Of a stretch of DNA of 64,000 nt, positions 12,395 through 21,772 are shown piece after piece; the stretch's first letter is position 1; every line of letters starts with the position of its first letter. Location: the NCBI RefSeq assembly GCF_000425745.1, contig NZ_AUEA01000003.1, forward strand, positions 186,001-250,000. Direction: 5' to 3'. The position numbers and the translations under genes are program-made. Source of the stretch: Pseudomonas cremoricolorata DSM 17059 = NBRC 16634 (GTDB lineage: Bacteria > Pseudomonadota > Gammaproteobacteria > Pseudomonadales > Pseudomonadaceae). The notes under the pieces are model-generated. The model made no database searches, had not been told where the DNA came from, and saw nothing but the letters and a program-made list of their open reading frames with translations.

Positions 12395-12966
12395 GCAGCG
12401 CGCAGGCCATCGTCATCGGTGCCTCGGCCGGCGGTGTCGCGGCACTGTTCGAGGTGCTCGGCAGGCTGCCGCCGACCTTCGCCGTGCCCGTGCTGTGTGT
12501 GCTGCACCTGCCCCAGGATCGTCCCAGCCATCTGGCCGATGTGTTGCAGCGGCGCCTGCGCCGCACGGTACGCGAAGGCTGCGACAAGGAACGTATCGTG
12601 GCCGGGATGATCTACGTCGCAGGGCCTGGGTATCATCTTTCGGTCGAGCACGACCTGAGCCTTTCGTTGAGTCAGGAGGACCCTGTGCACTTTTCCCGCC
12701 CAGCCATCGATTTTCTCTTCGAATCGGCTGCCGACGCCTATGGTGGTCAGCTGGTGGGCGTGCTGCTCACCGGGGCCAATCAGGATGGCGCCGCGGGGCT
12801 TGCCCGAATCAAACAAAATGGCGGCCTGACCATCGTTCAGGACCCCCGTGAAGCACAGGTTGCGTTGATGCCCGAAGCCGCACTGGCCCTGCATCGCCCC
12901 GACCACATTCTTTCTCTGAGCGGTATCGGGCAGTTGCTCGCCACCCTGGAACCCAGCGCATGCTAA
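12391..12966 (+). CDS. CheB-type methylesterase catalytic domain, no receiver
   Basis: A 191-residue protein made only of the CheB catalytic domain. The triad is visible as Ser in IGASAGGV, His in VLHLPQDRPSH and Asp in LTGANQDGAAG. Chemotaxis CheB normally has an N-terminal receiver of about 130 residues; here it is missing, so regulation must come from elsewhere, such as the receivers in the flanking kinases. It overlaps cheR by ATGA and the next kinase by seven bases, so all are translationally coupled. Confidence 0.9.
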   Translation: MSSAQAIVIGASAGGVAALFEVLGRLPPTFAVPVLCVLHLPQDRPSHLADVLQRRLRRTVREGCDKERIVAGMIYVAGPGYHLSVEHDLSLSLSQEDPVHFSRPAIDFLFESAADAYGGQLVGVLLTGANQDGAAGLARIKQNGGLTIVQDPREAQVALMPEAALALHRPDHILSLSGIGQLLATLEPSAC

Positions 12967-14186
12967 GCCACATTACCGCCAAACTGCTGATCGTCGACGA
13001 TCTGCCGGAAAACCTGCTGGCCCTTCAAGCCCTGATCCAGGGCGAAGACCGCCAGGTGCACCAGGCGCAGTCGGCTGACGAGGCGTTGTCGCTGTTGCTC
13101 GAACACGATTTCGCCCTGGCCATTCTCGATGTGCAGATGCCGGGCATGAACGGTTTCGAGCTGGCCGAGCTGATGCGCGGCATGGAAAAGACCAAGCACA
13201 TCCCCATCGTCTTCGTCAGCGCTGCCGGGCGCGAGCTCAACTACGCGTTCAAAGGCTATGAAAGCGGTGCCGTGGACTTTCTGCACAAGCCGTTGGACAC
13301 CTTGGCGGTGAAAAGCAAGGTCAGCGTGTTCGTCGACCTGTTCCGCCAGCGCGAGGTGCTCGACCGCCAGCTCGAGGCGTTGGAGCGCAGCCGCCAGGAG
13401 CAGGCGCTGCTGCTGACCCAGTTGCAGAGCGCGCAAACCGATCTGGAGCACGCCGTGCGCATGCGTGACGACTTCATGTCGATCGTTTCCCACGAGGTGC
13501 GCACCCCGCTCAACGGCCTGATCCTGGAAACCCAGCTGCGCAAGATGCACCTGTCGCGGGGCAATGTCGCAGCGTTCAGCCCGGACAAGCTGCAGACCAT
13601 GGTCGAGCGCGACGAACGGCAGATCAACAGCCTGATTCGTCTGGTCGAAGACATGCTCGACGTTTCGCGCATCCGCACTGGCAAGCTGTCCATTCAGCCC
13701 AAGCCGTTCGACATCGACGGCTTGCTGGGCAGTCTGGTGGAGCGTTTCAGTGCTCAGGCAGAGGCGCTGGAAACCCAGATCGAGCTAAGCGTCAAGCACA
13801 CGCTGCGCGGCGACTGGGACGAATTCCGGATTGAACAAGTACTGGCCAACCTGTTGTCCAACGCTTTGCGTTACGGCAACCGCAAGACGGTATACGTTCG
13901 TCTGCACCGTGAGGGCGATATGGCCTGCGTGCAGGTTCAGGATCAAGGCATCGGTATCAGTGAGCTGAACCAGAAACGAATTTTCCAGCAGTTCGAACGC
14001 GTCGCTGCCCAGCATGCCCGCAGTGGGCTGGGTCTGGGGTTGTACATCTCCGAGCAGATCGTCCTGGCCCATGGCGGGCGTATCGAGGTCGACAGCGAGG
14101 AGGGCAAGGGCTCGACGTTCAGCGTCTATCTGCCGTTGCCTGCGCCGCAAGCACAAATCGACCCCGTCCAGGCAACCTCTGCCTGA
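12960..14186 (+). CDS. Soluble receiver-histidine kinase
   Basis: A 408-residue cytoplasmic protein: N-terminal receiver with Asp57 in AILDVQMPGMNG, a coiled coil about 125-165, HisKA with VSHEVRTPLN (His178), and HATPase with NLLSNALRYG, GIGIS and GLGLGLYIS. There are no membrane segments. A receiver placed before the kinase domain suggests that phosphorylation from the upstream hybrid kinase controls its activity. It overlaps the cheB stop codon by seven bases. Confidence 0.92.
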   Translation: MLSHITAKLLIVDDLPENLLALQALIQGEDRQVHQAQSADEALSLLLEHDFALAILDVQMPGMNGFELAELMRGMEKTKHIPIVFVSAAGRELNYAFKGYESGAVDFLHKPLDTLAVKSKVSVFVDLFRQREVLDRQLEALERSRQEQALLLTQLQSAQTDLEHAVRMRDDFMSIVSHEVRTPLNGLILETQLRKMHLSRGNVAAFSPDKLQTMVERDERQINSLIRLVEDMLDVSRIRTGKLSIQPKPFDIDGLLGSLVERFSAQAEALETQIELSVKHTLRGDWDEFRIEQVLANLLSNALRYGNRKTVYVRLHREGDMACVQVQDQGIGISELNQKRIFQQFERVAAQHARSGLGLGLYISEQIVLAHGGRIEVDSEEGKGSTFSVYLPLPAPQAQIDPVQATSA

Positions 14187-14230
14187 ACCCGAGGTCTTAG
14201 GGCCAACTTGTTGAATTCAAAGGCGTTGCC

Positions 14231-14608
14231 ATGAGCGAAGATGCACAAGATGTGGTGTTGGTAGTCGAGGATGAGCCTGCCATTCGAATGATTCTGCGCG
14301 ACTATCTGTCGGGCGAGGGCTACCACGTGCTGGTAGCCGAAGACGGCGAGCAGGCCTTCGCCATTCTGGCCAGCAAGCCGCACCTGGACCTGATGGTCAC
14401 TGATTTCCGTTTGCCTGGAGGGATCTCCGGTGTCGATATTGCCGAGCCTGCGGTCAAGCTGCGCCCGGACCTCAAGGTGATCTTCATCAGCGGCTATCCG
14501 GCTGAGATCCTCGAATCCGGCAGTCCGATCGCGCGCAAGGCGCCGATTCTGGCCAAGCCGTTCGACCTCGCTACCCTGCAAAAGCAGATCCAGACCCTGC
14601 TGCAGTGA
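14231..14608 (+). CDS. Single-domain response regulator
   Basis: A 125-residue receiver with the acidic pair in VVEDEPAIR, phosphoacceptor Asp58 in LMVTDFRLPGG, and Lys in LAKPFDLA. It is the last gene of the block, 44 bp after the REC-kinase, and probably the soluble output or phosphate sink of the system. No output domain is present. Confidence 0.9.
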   Translation: MSEDAQDVVLVVEDEPAIRMILRDYLSGEGYHVLVAEDGEQAFAILASKPHLDLMVTDFRLPGGISGVDIAEPAVKLRPDLKVIFISGYPAEILESGSPIARKAPILAKPFDLATLQKQIQTLLQ

Positions 14609-14851
14609 CCATGGCCTATCGACGGGGCGGCGACGTGCTCGCCTCCCGTGAGGCATGGAATGCCGTGCGGTCAGGCGAGACAGTTTTTGAAATAGTTTCT
14701 TGCTGTCAGATTTATCGGGCTCAGTTGTAGGATTATTTTCCGAAATTTCTATCAAGGTATCTATGAGCGCCTTCCCGGAGCCTCCCAGTTTCAGGTCGCC
14801 ACGACCGTCCCGCCTGTACACCCGCCCGCACCCTCACGAGAGTATCCTCTA

Positions 14852-16423
14852 ATGGAATGGCTTGCCGACCCCACGGCCTGGCTAGGCCTGCTGACGCTCA
14901 TCGTGCTGGAACTGGTGCTGGGTATCGACAACCTGGTGTTCATCGCCATCCTCGCCGACAAGTTGCCGCCCCATCAGCGTGACCGCGCGCGCATCATCGG
15001 CCTGAGCCTGGCGCTGATCATGCGCCTGGGCCTGTTGGCCAGTATTTCCTGGATGGTCACCCTCACCGAGCCACTGATCGACATCTTCGGCAAGAGCTTC
15101 TCGGGCCGCGACCTGATCATGCTGTTCGGTGGTGTGTTCCTGCTGTTCAAGGCGACCATGGAGCTGCACGAACGCCTGGAAGGGCACGAACCGCAGAACA
15201 ACGGCGCGGTGCGGCATGCGGCGTTCTGGCCAATCGTGGCGCAGATCGTGGTGCTCGATGCGGTGTTCTCGCTTGACGCGGTGATTACCGCAGTCGGCAT
15301 GGTCGAGCACCTGTCGGTGATGATGATCGCGGTGATCTTCTCGATCGGCATCATGATCGTTGCCAGCAAGCCGCTGACCCGCTTCGTCAACGCCCACCCG
15401 ACCGTGATCATGCTGTGCTTGGGCTTTTTGATGATGATCGGCTTCAGCCTCACTGCCGAAGGCCTGGGTTTCCATATCCCGAAAGGTTATCTGTACGCGG
15501 CGATTGGCTTCTCGCTGCTGATCGAGCTGTTCAACCAGCTGGCCCGGGCGCGTCGCAAGCGGCATGTGCAGACCCAGCGCCCGCTGCGCGAGCGCACCGC
15601 ACACGCCGTGCTGCGCCTGCTCGGTGGGCGCCGCGTCAGCAGCGATGAGGTGGGTGAAGAGATTGCCGACCTGGTCGAAGGCGGCGAAAGCCAGGTGCTC
15701 TTCGACCGCCGTGAGCGGGTGATGATCAGCGGTGTGCTGAACCTGGCCGAGCGGCCGATCCGCACGGTGATGACGGTCCGCGCCGAGGTCGACGCCATCG
15801 ACCTGTCGCTGGACGCTGCGAGCATTGCCCAGGCATTGGCCAACTCGCCGTACTCGCGCTTGCCGCTGATCCGCAACGGGCACATCGAAGAGCCGCTTGG
15901 CTATGTGCACAAGAAAGAGCTGTTCAAGGCCCTGCTAAGCGGTGGCGAGCCAGACCTGGAAGGCACTGCCCGCAGCGCGCTGAACCTGTTGGAAAGCTTC
16001 AGCATCCTCAATGCGCTCGAGCAGATGCGCAGCCAGTCGACGCACATCGCCTTCGTGATCAACGAGTTCGGTGACTTCACCGGCTTGCTGACCATGACCG
16101 ACATCCTCGAGTCGATCGCTGGTGAACTACCCGATGCCAGCGAAATCACAGGCCCCGGCATCGTCGAAGACGCCCAGGGCTATGTGGTCAGCGGCGCGCT
16201 GAACCTGAGCCAGGTGCAGGCCCGGACCGGTTTCGCTGCGCGCGCCACCGACGACTACCAGACCCTCGCCGGGTTGGTCATGAGCCTGCTCGACCGCTTG
16301 CCGCAGGTGGGTGATCGCCTGGCCTGGAATGGCTGGACCCTGACCGTGGTCGCCGTCGAAGAACGGCGAGTGCGTCAGGTGCGTCTCACGCAGGACCACG
16401 GCGCTGACGCAGCACGTGCCTGA
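14852..16423 (+). CDS. TerC-family membrane protein with CBS pair and CorC/HlyC domain
   Basis: A 523-residue inner-membrane protein. The N-terminal TerC domain (about 1-235, seven predicted TM helices) includes [13 protein letters not shown] and [16 protein letters not shown], with the acidic intramembrane residues typical of TerC metal exporters. A linker leads to two CBS domains (about 300-420, [13 protein letters not shown] and [12 protein letters not shown]) and a CorC_HlyC domain ending ERRVRQVRL. The architecture equals E. coli YoaE/YegH. A role in Mn2+ or other metal export is likely from family work. Its 3' end overlaps the convergent rarD-like gene by 38 bp. Confidence 0.9.
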   Translation: MEWLADPTAWLGLLTLIVLELVLGIDNLVFIAILADKLPPHQRDRARIIGLSLALIMRLGLLASISWMVTLTEPLIDIFGKSFSGRDLIMLFGGVFLLFKATMELHERLEGHEPQNNGAVRHAAFWPIVAQIVVLDAVFSLDAVITAVGMVEHLSVMMIAVIFSIGIMIVASKPLTRFVNAHPTVIMLCLGFLMMIGFSLTAEGLGFHIPKGYLYAAIGFSLLIELFNQLARARRKRHVQTQRPLRERTAHAVLRLLGGRRVSSDEVGEEIADLVEGGESQVLFDRRERVMISGVLNLAERPIRTVMTVRAEVDAIDLSLDAASIAQALANSPYSRLPLIRNGHIEEPLGYVHKKELFKALLSGGEPDLEGTARSALNLLESFSILNALEQMRSQSTHIAFVINEFGDFTGLLTMTDILESIAGELPDASEITGPGIVEDAQGYVVSGALNLSQVQARTGFAARATDDYQTLAGLVMSLLDRLPQVGDRLAWNGWTLTVVAVEERRVRQVRLTQDHGADAARA

Positions 16424-17300
16424 TGCCCTCGAGCACCAGCACCAGCACCGCCGCCCAGATCGGCAGGTAGGTCAGCCACTGGTCGGGACCGATGGTCTCG
16501 CCCAGTAGCAGAGCGACGCCGATCAGCAGCACCGGTTCGACATAGCTGAGCAGGCCGAATAAGGTGAAGGGCAGCATGCGGCTGGCCAGTACGTAAGAGA
16601 TCAGCGCTCCGGCGCTGATCGCCCCCAGTATCGGAATCAGCAGGTACAGGCGGCTGTGCTCAGCCATGTCCGCCGTTGACAGCGGGCCCTGGATGACGAA
16701 GTACACCGCCCAGGGCAGCAGCAGGAACATGTCCCACCACAGCCCGCCGAGATGGTCGGTCTGGCAGCGTCGGCGCAGCACGAAGTACACCGGATAGCCG
16801 AGCACCACCACCAGGGTTTCCCAGGCGAAGCTGCCATGCTGGTACAGCTCGTGACCGACCCCAAGCGCCGCACAGGCCACCGCCACGCCTTGCAGGCGCG
16901 ACATCCGTTCGCCGTAGACCAGTCGCCCGGTCAGCACCATGGCCAGCGGCAGCATGAAGTAGCCCATCGACACCTCCAGGCTGCGCCCATGCAGCGGCGC
17001 CCACAGAAACAACCACAGCTGAATGCCCATCAGCCACGACGTGCCGAGCATGCCGAACAGCAATGGCGGGGTCTGCCGCACCCGCGCCAGCAGCGCGCCG
17101 ACCCGTGGCCAGTCGCGCGAGGCGAGCATGAACAGGGTCAGGCAGGGCAGGGTCAGCAGGGTGCGCCAACCGAAGATTTCCTCGCCGTCCAGCGGCGACA
17201 GCAAGGAGGTGTAGAAATACATCACGGCGAACAGGCAGGACGCCACGACGGATACAACGATGCCTTTTGACACGAACGCCTCGGCAGACAGGGGGGCCAA
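16386..17300 (-). CDS. RarD-like EamA/DMT-superfamily transporter
   Basis: A 304-residue integral membrane protein with about ten hydrophobic helices in two EamA repeats. The start [20 protein letters not shown] and the ending [17 protein letters not shown] match the RarD group (chloramphenicol-sensitive protein family) of drug/metabolite transporters. The substrate is unknown. It starts three bases after the EAL gene stops, so the two are probably one transcript. It overlaps the TerC gene tail by 38 bp on the opposite strand. Confidence 0.85.
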   Translation of the reverse strand: MAPLSAEAFVSKGIVVSVVASCLFAVMYFYTSLLSPLDGEEIFGWRTLLTLPCLTLFMLASRDWPRVGALLARVRQTPPLLFGMLGTSWLMGIQLWLFLWAPLHGRSLEVSMGYFMLPLAMVLTGRLVYGERMSRLQGVAVACAALGVGHELYQHGSFAWETLVVVLGYPVYFVLRRRCQTDHLGGLWWDMFLLLPWAVYFVIQGPLSTADMAEHSRLYLLIPILGAISAGALISYVLASRMLPFTLFGLLSYVEPVLLIGVALLLGETIGPDQWLTYLPIWAAVLVLVLEGIRHVLRQRRGPA

Positions 17301-17303
17301 TGA

Positions 17304-18890
17304 TCAACCGCGGATCATCTCAGGGGCTGCCGGTGGCGGCAAGCTCACAGGACCCGGTCCTGCGGCCAAAGACCTGAGGAAGTCGGCTACAGGCATGGGC
17401 CGGGCGAACAGGTAGCCTTGCTGGAAGTCGACTGCGTACTTGGCCAGGTAGTCGCGCTGGGCGACGGTCTCGACGCCTTCGGCGACGATCCCCAGGTTGA
17501 GCTTGCCGCACAGCTCGATGATGCTGTCCAGAATGTGCAGCGACAGGGCATCGGCACCGATCAGGGCGACGAAGCTCTGGTCGATCTTCAGGTAGTCGAT
17601 GCGGAACTGGCGAAGGTAATTGAGGCTCGACTGGCCGGTGCCGAAGTCATCCAGGGCGATCTTCACGCCGATTTCGTGGAGTTTGTCGAACAGCTCCAGG
17701 GTCATCGGTGTGGGTTCGATGAGCTTGCGCTCGGTCAGTTCCAGGGTCAGCGACACGCGCCCCGGTGGAAACTGTTCGAGAAAGCGCTGGCAGTCTTGCA
17801 GCAGGCTGAGGTCGCGGCAGTGGTCGGCGGTGATGTTGAAACCAATATGGAAGCCATCGTCCAGCAGGCCGGCGAACGGCGCCAGGCTGCGCGCGGTGTC
17901 GTCCATCAGGGCGCGGGTCATGGCGACGATCTGCCCGGTGTGCTCGGCGTAGGGAATGAACAGGTCGGGGCGCACCAGGCCATCGCGTGGATGCTGCCAG
18001 CGCATCAGCACTTCCGCGCCCGCCCAGCGGTAGTCGCCCTTGCGCACCACTGGCTGGAGGAACGCCACGAACTCGTTGGCGAGCAGCGCGCGGTCGAGCT
18101 CGGCGCGTGGCGATGAGGCGCGGCGGATCTGCCAGTAGCAGACCGTGCCGGCCAATAGGCCGAGGATGGCCAGCAACAACAGCAGGGCTGGGTAGCGATC
18201 GAACAGGTAAGCCATGGCTGGATCGTCAGTGAATCCGGTATGCACGGTGACCGGATAGCGCGTGGAAGCCAGGCTCGCCGGCGCGCGGGCCACTGCGGGC
18301 AACGGACCGCTGCGCACCTGGCCGTTGGCGTCCAGCCACTGTTCGCCAACCTGCAACTGCACCGCAAGCCCGGCCGGGCTCAGGCGCAAGGCACTGAGCA
18401 GGTGCTCGCCATCCACGGTCGCCAGCACCCCACGCCCGGCACTGTCGAGGCGGTAGATCAGCAGCGGCCGGTCAGGGGTCAGCGAGTTGCCCGGCAACAG
18501 CCATAGCTTGCCTTCGGTGTAGTCGTCGGCATCGACCCGTTCGTCGTATTCGCCCAGCAACGAGGTGCAGTACAGGCGATTGTTCTGGAACAGTAAGGTC
18601 GCGCGCACGAACGGCACCCGCGCCGCTTGCGCGCGCAGTGCAAGGCTGGCCTCGGCGCAGGGTTTGCCGGCCAGCGGCAGCAGGCCCTGGGCGGCGCCGG
18701 CGAGGTTGTCGAGAATCCGCTCGGTGTGGCCGAGCACCTGGCTGGCAGCGGATTGGCTTTGCACATGCAGCTCGCGTTCGGTCTGCCAGCGCAGAGCGAT
18801 CAGGCCGAACACCAAGGGCAGGATGCCGACAGCCCAGGGAAGGAGTGCGCGCCAGCGCCAGCGGGCAGGACGGCGGACCGAAAGGGGCAT
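17304..18890 (-). CDS. CSS-motif membrane EAL-domain c-di-GMP phosphodiesterase
   Basis: A 528-residue protein that probably hydrolyses c-di-GMP. TM1 about 14-34, a periplasmic CSS-type sensor domain with paired cysteines (GKPCAEA and LYCTSLLGEY), TM2 about 232-252, then an EAL domain. Catalytic signatures look intact: AEVLMRW in place of EALLRW, FNITADH, ELTERK, LDDFGTGQSS, YLKIDQSF and VAEGVET. CSS-domain phosphodiesterases of other bacteria respond to redox through DsbA/B at the cysteines; that is inferred here. It heads a two-gene unit with the RarD-like gene. Confidence 0.9.
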   Translation of the reverse strand: MPLSVRRPARWRWRALLPWAVGILPLVFGLIALRWQTERELHVQSQSAASQVLGHTERILDNLAGAAQGLLPLAGKPCAEASLALRAQAARVPFVRATLLFQNNRLYCTSLLGEYDERVDADDYTEGKLWLLPGNSLTPDRPLLIYRLDSAGRGVLATVDGEHLLSALRLSPAGLAVQLQVGEQWLDANGQVRSGPLPAVARAPASLASTRYPVTVHTGFTDDPAMAYLFDRYPALLLLLAILGLLAGTVCYWQIRRASSPRAELDRALLANEFVAFLQPVVRKGDYRWAGAEVLMRWQHPRDGLVRPDLFIPYAEHTGQIVAMTRALMDDTARSLAPFAGLLDDGFHIGFNITADHCRDLSLLQDCQRFLEQFPPGRVSLTLELTERKLIEPTPMTLELFDKLHEIGVKIALDDFGTGQSSLNYLRQFRIDYLKIDQSFVALIGADALSLHILDSIIELCGKLNLGIVAEGVETVAQRDYLAKYAVDFQQGYLFARPMPVADFLRSLAAGPGPVSLPPPAAPEMIRG

Positions 18891-19192
18891 GCTGATCTAA
18901 CCTTTAGGGGGGAAACACTGCGCAGGATAGTCGTTTGTCATTTTCGGGCAACATCGATCAGCGACAAACTTGATTACGCTCTATAGAATCGCGTTACGAA
19001 TAAAACAATAAGCCGTCCCGCACCGGGATGGCTGCCCGCCGAGAATGGGTAGTCATGGCACCTCATGGGTTCAAACTGATCATTGGTGGCTTCCTCGCCC
19101 GCAGCGTGCGCGGTGTTCCCTGCTCGCCGCCTTGTCCTTGCGCAACGCGACCGTAAGACCTGCGTTCATTTCCGCTGACAGGGACACTTCCA
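18891..19192. other. Divergent intergenic region upstream of hppD
   Basis: This 302-bp region carries the promoters of the EAL gene and hppD. An AT-rich stretch lies at about 18965-19010. A nine-pair hairpin with a three-base loop (19012-19020 with 19024-19032, one G-T pair) sits midway and could be an operator or an mRNA structure. No convincing -35/-10 pair was found. A 33-codon frame at 19055 has no supporting features. Confidence 0.4.
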
Positions 19193-20269
19193 ATGACTGA
19201 TCTCTATGAAAACCCCATGGGCCTGATGGGCTTCGAATTCATCGAACTGGCTTCGCCGATGCCTGGCGTGCTGGAACCGGTATTCCAGGCGCTGGGCTTC
19301 ACCCACGTCGCCACCCACCGCTCGAAGAACGTGCACCTGTACCGTCAGGGCGACATCAACCTGATCCTTAACAACGAACCCAAGAGCGTGGCCTCGTACT
19401 TTGCCGCCGAGCACGGCCCGTCGGTGTGTGGCATGGCCTTCCGCGTACGCAATGCCCATCAGGCCTATGCCCGGGCCCTGGAACTGGGTGCGCAGCCGGT
19501 CGAGATTGAAACCGGGCCGATGGAGTTGCGCCTGCCGGCGATCAAGGGCATCGGTGGCGCGCCGCTGTACCTGATCGACCGTTTCGAAGAGGGCAGCTCG
19601 ATCTACGATATCGACTTCACCTTCCTCGATGGCGTCGACCGTCACCCCAAAGGCGCGGGCCTGAAGATCATCGATCATCTGACCCACAACGTTTACCGCG
19701 GGCGCATGGCGTATTGGGCAGGCTTCTATGAAAAGCTGTTCAACTTCCGCGAGATCCGCTACTTCGACATCAAGGGTGAGTACACCGGCCTGACCTCCAA
19801 GGCCATGACCGCGCCCGACGGCATGATCCGCATTCCGCTCAATGAGGAATCGTCCAAGGGTGCCGGGCAGATCGAAGAGTTCCTCATGCAGTTCAACGGC
19901 GAGGGCATCCAGCACGTAGCGTTCCTCACCGACGATCTGCTACAGACCTGGGACGCCCTCAAGGCGCTGGGCATGGTCTTCATGACCCCGCCGCCGCAGA
20001 CCTACTATGAAATGCTCGAAGAGCGACTGCCCAAGCATGGCGAGCCGGTCGAGGCCCTGCAAAGCCGCGGTATTCTGCTCGATGGCGCGGTGCAGGATGG
20101 CAGTCGCCGGCTGCTGCTGCAGATCTTCTCCGGCACCTTGTTGGGCCCGGTGTTCTTCGAATTCATTCAGCGCAAGGGCGATGATGGCTTCGGCGAGGGC
20201 AACTTCAAGGCGTTGTTCGAATCGATCGAACGTGATCAGGTTCGGCGCGGAGTGCTGAACGCCGAGTAA
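19193..20269 (+). CDS. hppD: 4-hydroxyphenylpyruvate dioxygenase
   Basis: A 358-residue Fe(II) dioxygenase that turns 4-hydroxyphenylpyruvate into homogentisate in tyrosine catabolism. The iron ligands are visible as His162 in [10 protein letters not shown], His241 in GIQHVAFLT and Glu323 in [10 protein letters not shown], within one residue of the P. fluorescens numbering. Length and the start [10 protein letters not shown] match the Pseudomonas enzyme. It stands alone; the homogentisate pathway genes are not in the window. Convergent with the CSS-sensor gene, 18 bp apart. Confidence 0.97.
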   Translation: MTDLYENPMGLMGFEFIELASPMPGVLEPVFQALGFTHVATHRSKNVHLYRQGDINLILNNEPKSVASYFAAEHGPSVCGMAFRVRNAHQAYARALELGAQPVEIETGPMELRLPAIKGIGGAPLYLIDRFEEGSSIYDIDFTFLDGVDRHPKGAGLKIIDHLTHNVYRGRMAYWAGFYEKLFNFREIRYFDIKGEYTGLTSKAMTAPDGMIRIPLNEESSKGAGQIEEFLMQFNGEGIQHVAFLTDDLLQTWDALKALGMVFMTPPPQTYYEMLEERLPKHGEPVEALQSRGILLDGAVQDGSRRLLLQIFSGTLLGPVFFEFIQRKGDDGFGEGNFKALFESIERDQVRRGVLNAE

Positions 20270-20287
20270 CGCGCTACCCGCCGTCTT

Positions 20288-21088
20288 TCATGGCGCCGCG
20301 CGCATGCGTTGTCGCTGACTGCTGAGCATGCCCAGGTACACGCCTGCGCTGGTCAGCACCCCGACCAGGATGAACGACGGCAGGCTGCCCACGCCGTGCT
20401 GCCAGAGGAGTCTGCTGAAGGTGCCGGCCGAATAGCCGGCACGTACCTTGAAACCGTACACGGAGGACGTCTTGCTGACCCGGTTCAACACCACCCCGGT
20501 GTTCTGATGCCGGTAGTTTTCTTCGCTGATCCACAGCGAATGGTCGGCGAACTTCACCTGAATGATCTCGCCCTCGGCAAACTGCGATAGACGATCCCTC
20601 AACGGTTCGCCGTAGACCGTGGCCTGCAGCAGGTAGTCGTCATACTGCCGGGCGAACGACAGCAGCGCATTGGGCGCCTCGATTGCCCGCTCCGACAGTA
20701 ATGCCATCCCAGGCCCCGCCAGCCCCTGCAGTGTTTGCAGGTGCTCGGGCTCCTGTTCGCTGGAGCCGCACGAGCTGCCGTCGGCGTCATACACCCGCAA
20801 AGAGCGCAGCAATGGATTGGCGTTGACCTGGCTGCGCAGTCTTTCTGCCAGGCCAGTACAGCTGTAGGAAGGCGCATAGGCGATATGCGCGCTGGTATCG
20901 CGCAGCGAATCGAATACCCGGTCCAGTGCATAGACTGTGCGTGCCGCGGTATTTCTCGCCTGCGCGTGCAGCTCACTGTCGACCTGATGAACCATCACCA
21001 GCATGCCGCACAGCACCGGAATGAGGCCGGTCGCCAAAGTGGTCAGTAGCGTTCGCAGACTTCGTTGGGCGAGACGGCGTGTGTTCAT
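20288..21088 (-). CDS. Stand-alone CSS-motif membrane sensor lacking an EAL domain
   Basis: A 266-residue membrane protein. TM1 about 16-36, a periplasmic region with paired cysteines (PSYSCTGLAERL and DGSSCGSSEQ) in the CSS arrangement, TM2 about 235-254, then only about 11 cytoplasmic residues ending RMRAAP. The same domain normally precedes an EAL phosphodiesterase, as in the gene at 17304-18890; here no EAL follows. The start is the ATG at 21088 with AGGA ten bases upstream; a GTG at 21094 is possible. It could be a regulatory partner of a phosphodiesterase or a decayed remnant. Confidence 0.75.
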   Translation of the reverse strand: MNTRRLAQRSLRTLLTTLATGLIPVLCGMLVMVHQVDSELHAQARNTAARTVYALDRVFDSLRDTSAHIAYAPSYSCTGLAERLRSQVNANPLLRSLRVYDADGSSCGSSEQEPEHLQTLQGLAGPGMALLSERAIEAPNALLSFARQYDDYLLQATVYGEPLRDRLSQFAEGEIIQVKFADHSLWISEENYRHQNTGVVLNRVSKTSSVYGFKVRAGYSAGTFSRLLWQHGVGSLPSFILVGVLTSAGVYLGMLSSQRQRMRAAP

Positions 21089-21305
21089 GGGCACTTCATC
21101 CTCTGTCGGCGGGCGTACCCCGCGCAGCGGCTGCGCGAGGGGAATCGGCGCAGGTTAGGGTAAAACGACCTCTACGACGGGTGGCTCATTTCAGCCCGTT
21201 GCCCGGCTAGTGAAGACACGTGCTGTGAGACTTGTCGCAGGCGGCCATGGCTGCACGCTGGCGGTGTGCTAGCCTTGAGCCGCCTTCAACCCCTACGGAG
21301 CCACC

Positions 21306-21764
21306 ATGGATCACTCACTCAGCAACACTGACTCATTCATGCAGGCGGCCATCGACGAGGCGCGCAAGGGATTCGAAGAGGGCGGGATTCCGATCGGTTC
21401 GGTGCTGGTTCACCAGGGCGCGATCATTGGCCGGGGCCATAACCGCCGCGTGCAGCAGGGCAGCGCCGTGCTGCATGGAGAAATGGACGCCCTGGAGAAC
21501 GCCGGCCGGCAGAGCGCGGCGGTCTATCGTGAAAGTATCCTGTACACCACCTTGTCACCGTGCCCGATGTGCAGCGGGGCGATCCTGCTGTATGGCATCC
21601 GTCAGGTGGTGGTGGGCGAGAACCGCACCTTCATGGGCGAAGAAGCGCTGCTGCGTAGTCGCGGGGTCAGCGTCGAGGTGCTGGACGACAGCCAGTGCCA
21701 GCACTTGATGGGCGATTTCATCGAGCGCCATCCTGAACTGTGGAACGAGGACATCGGCCGCTGA
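21306..21764 (+). CDS. Yeast-type cytosine deaminase
   Basis: A 152-residue zinc-dependent nucleobase deaminase. Zinc ligands are His57 with catalytic Glu59 in LHGEMDALEN, and Cys86 and Cys89 in SPCPMCSGAI. The region after the active site (VVVGEN, then RGVSVEVLDD, then the tail PELWNEDIG) matches yeast Fcy1-type cytosine deaminase rather than TadA or bacterial CodA, which belongs to another fold. It converts cytosine to uracil and would activate 5-fluorocytosine. The following hybrid kinase is convergent, eight bases away. Confidence 0.85.
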   Translation: MDHSLSNTDSFMQAAIDEARKGFEEGGIPIGSVLVHQGAIIGRGHNRRVQQGSAVLHGEMDALENAGRQSAAVYRESILYTTLSPCPMCSGAILLYGIRQVVVGENRTFMGEEALLRSRGVSVEVLDDSQCQHLMGDFIERHPELWNEDIGR

Positions 21765-21772
21765 AGGCGGTA

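Noticed and set aside
18960..18990. TTGATT and TATAGAAT as a promoter for hppD.
   Set aside because: They are only six bases apart; a sigma-70 promoter needs about 17.
19055..19160. A 33-codon open frame before hppD.
   Set aside because: No ribosome-binding site, no family likeness and no clear start signal.
20270..20290. Remnant of an EAL domain behind the CSS-only sensor.
   Set aside because: Only 18 bp separate its stop from the hppD stop, so there is no room for a remnant.
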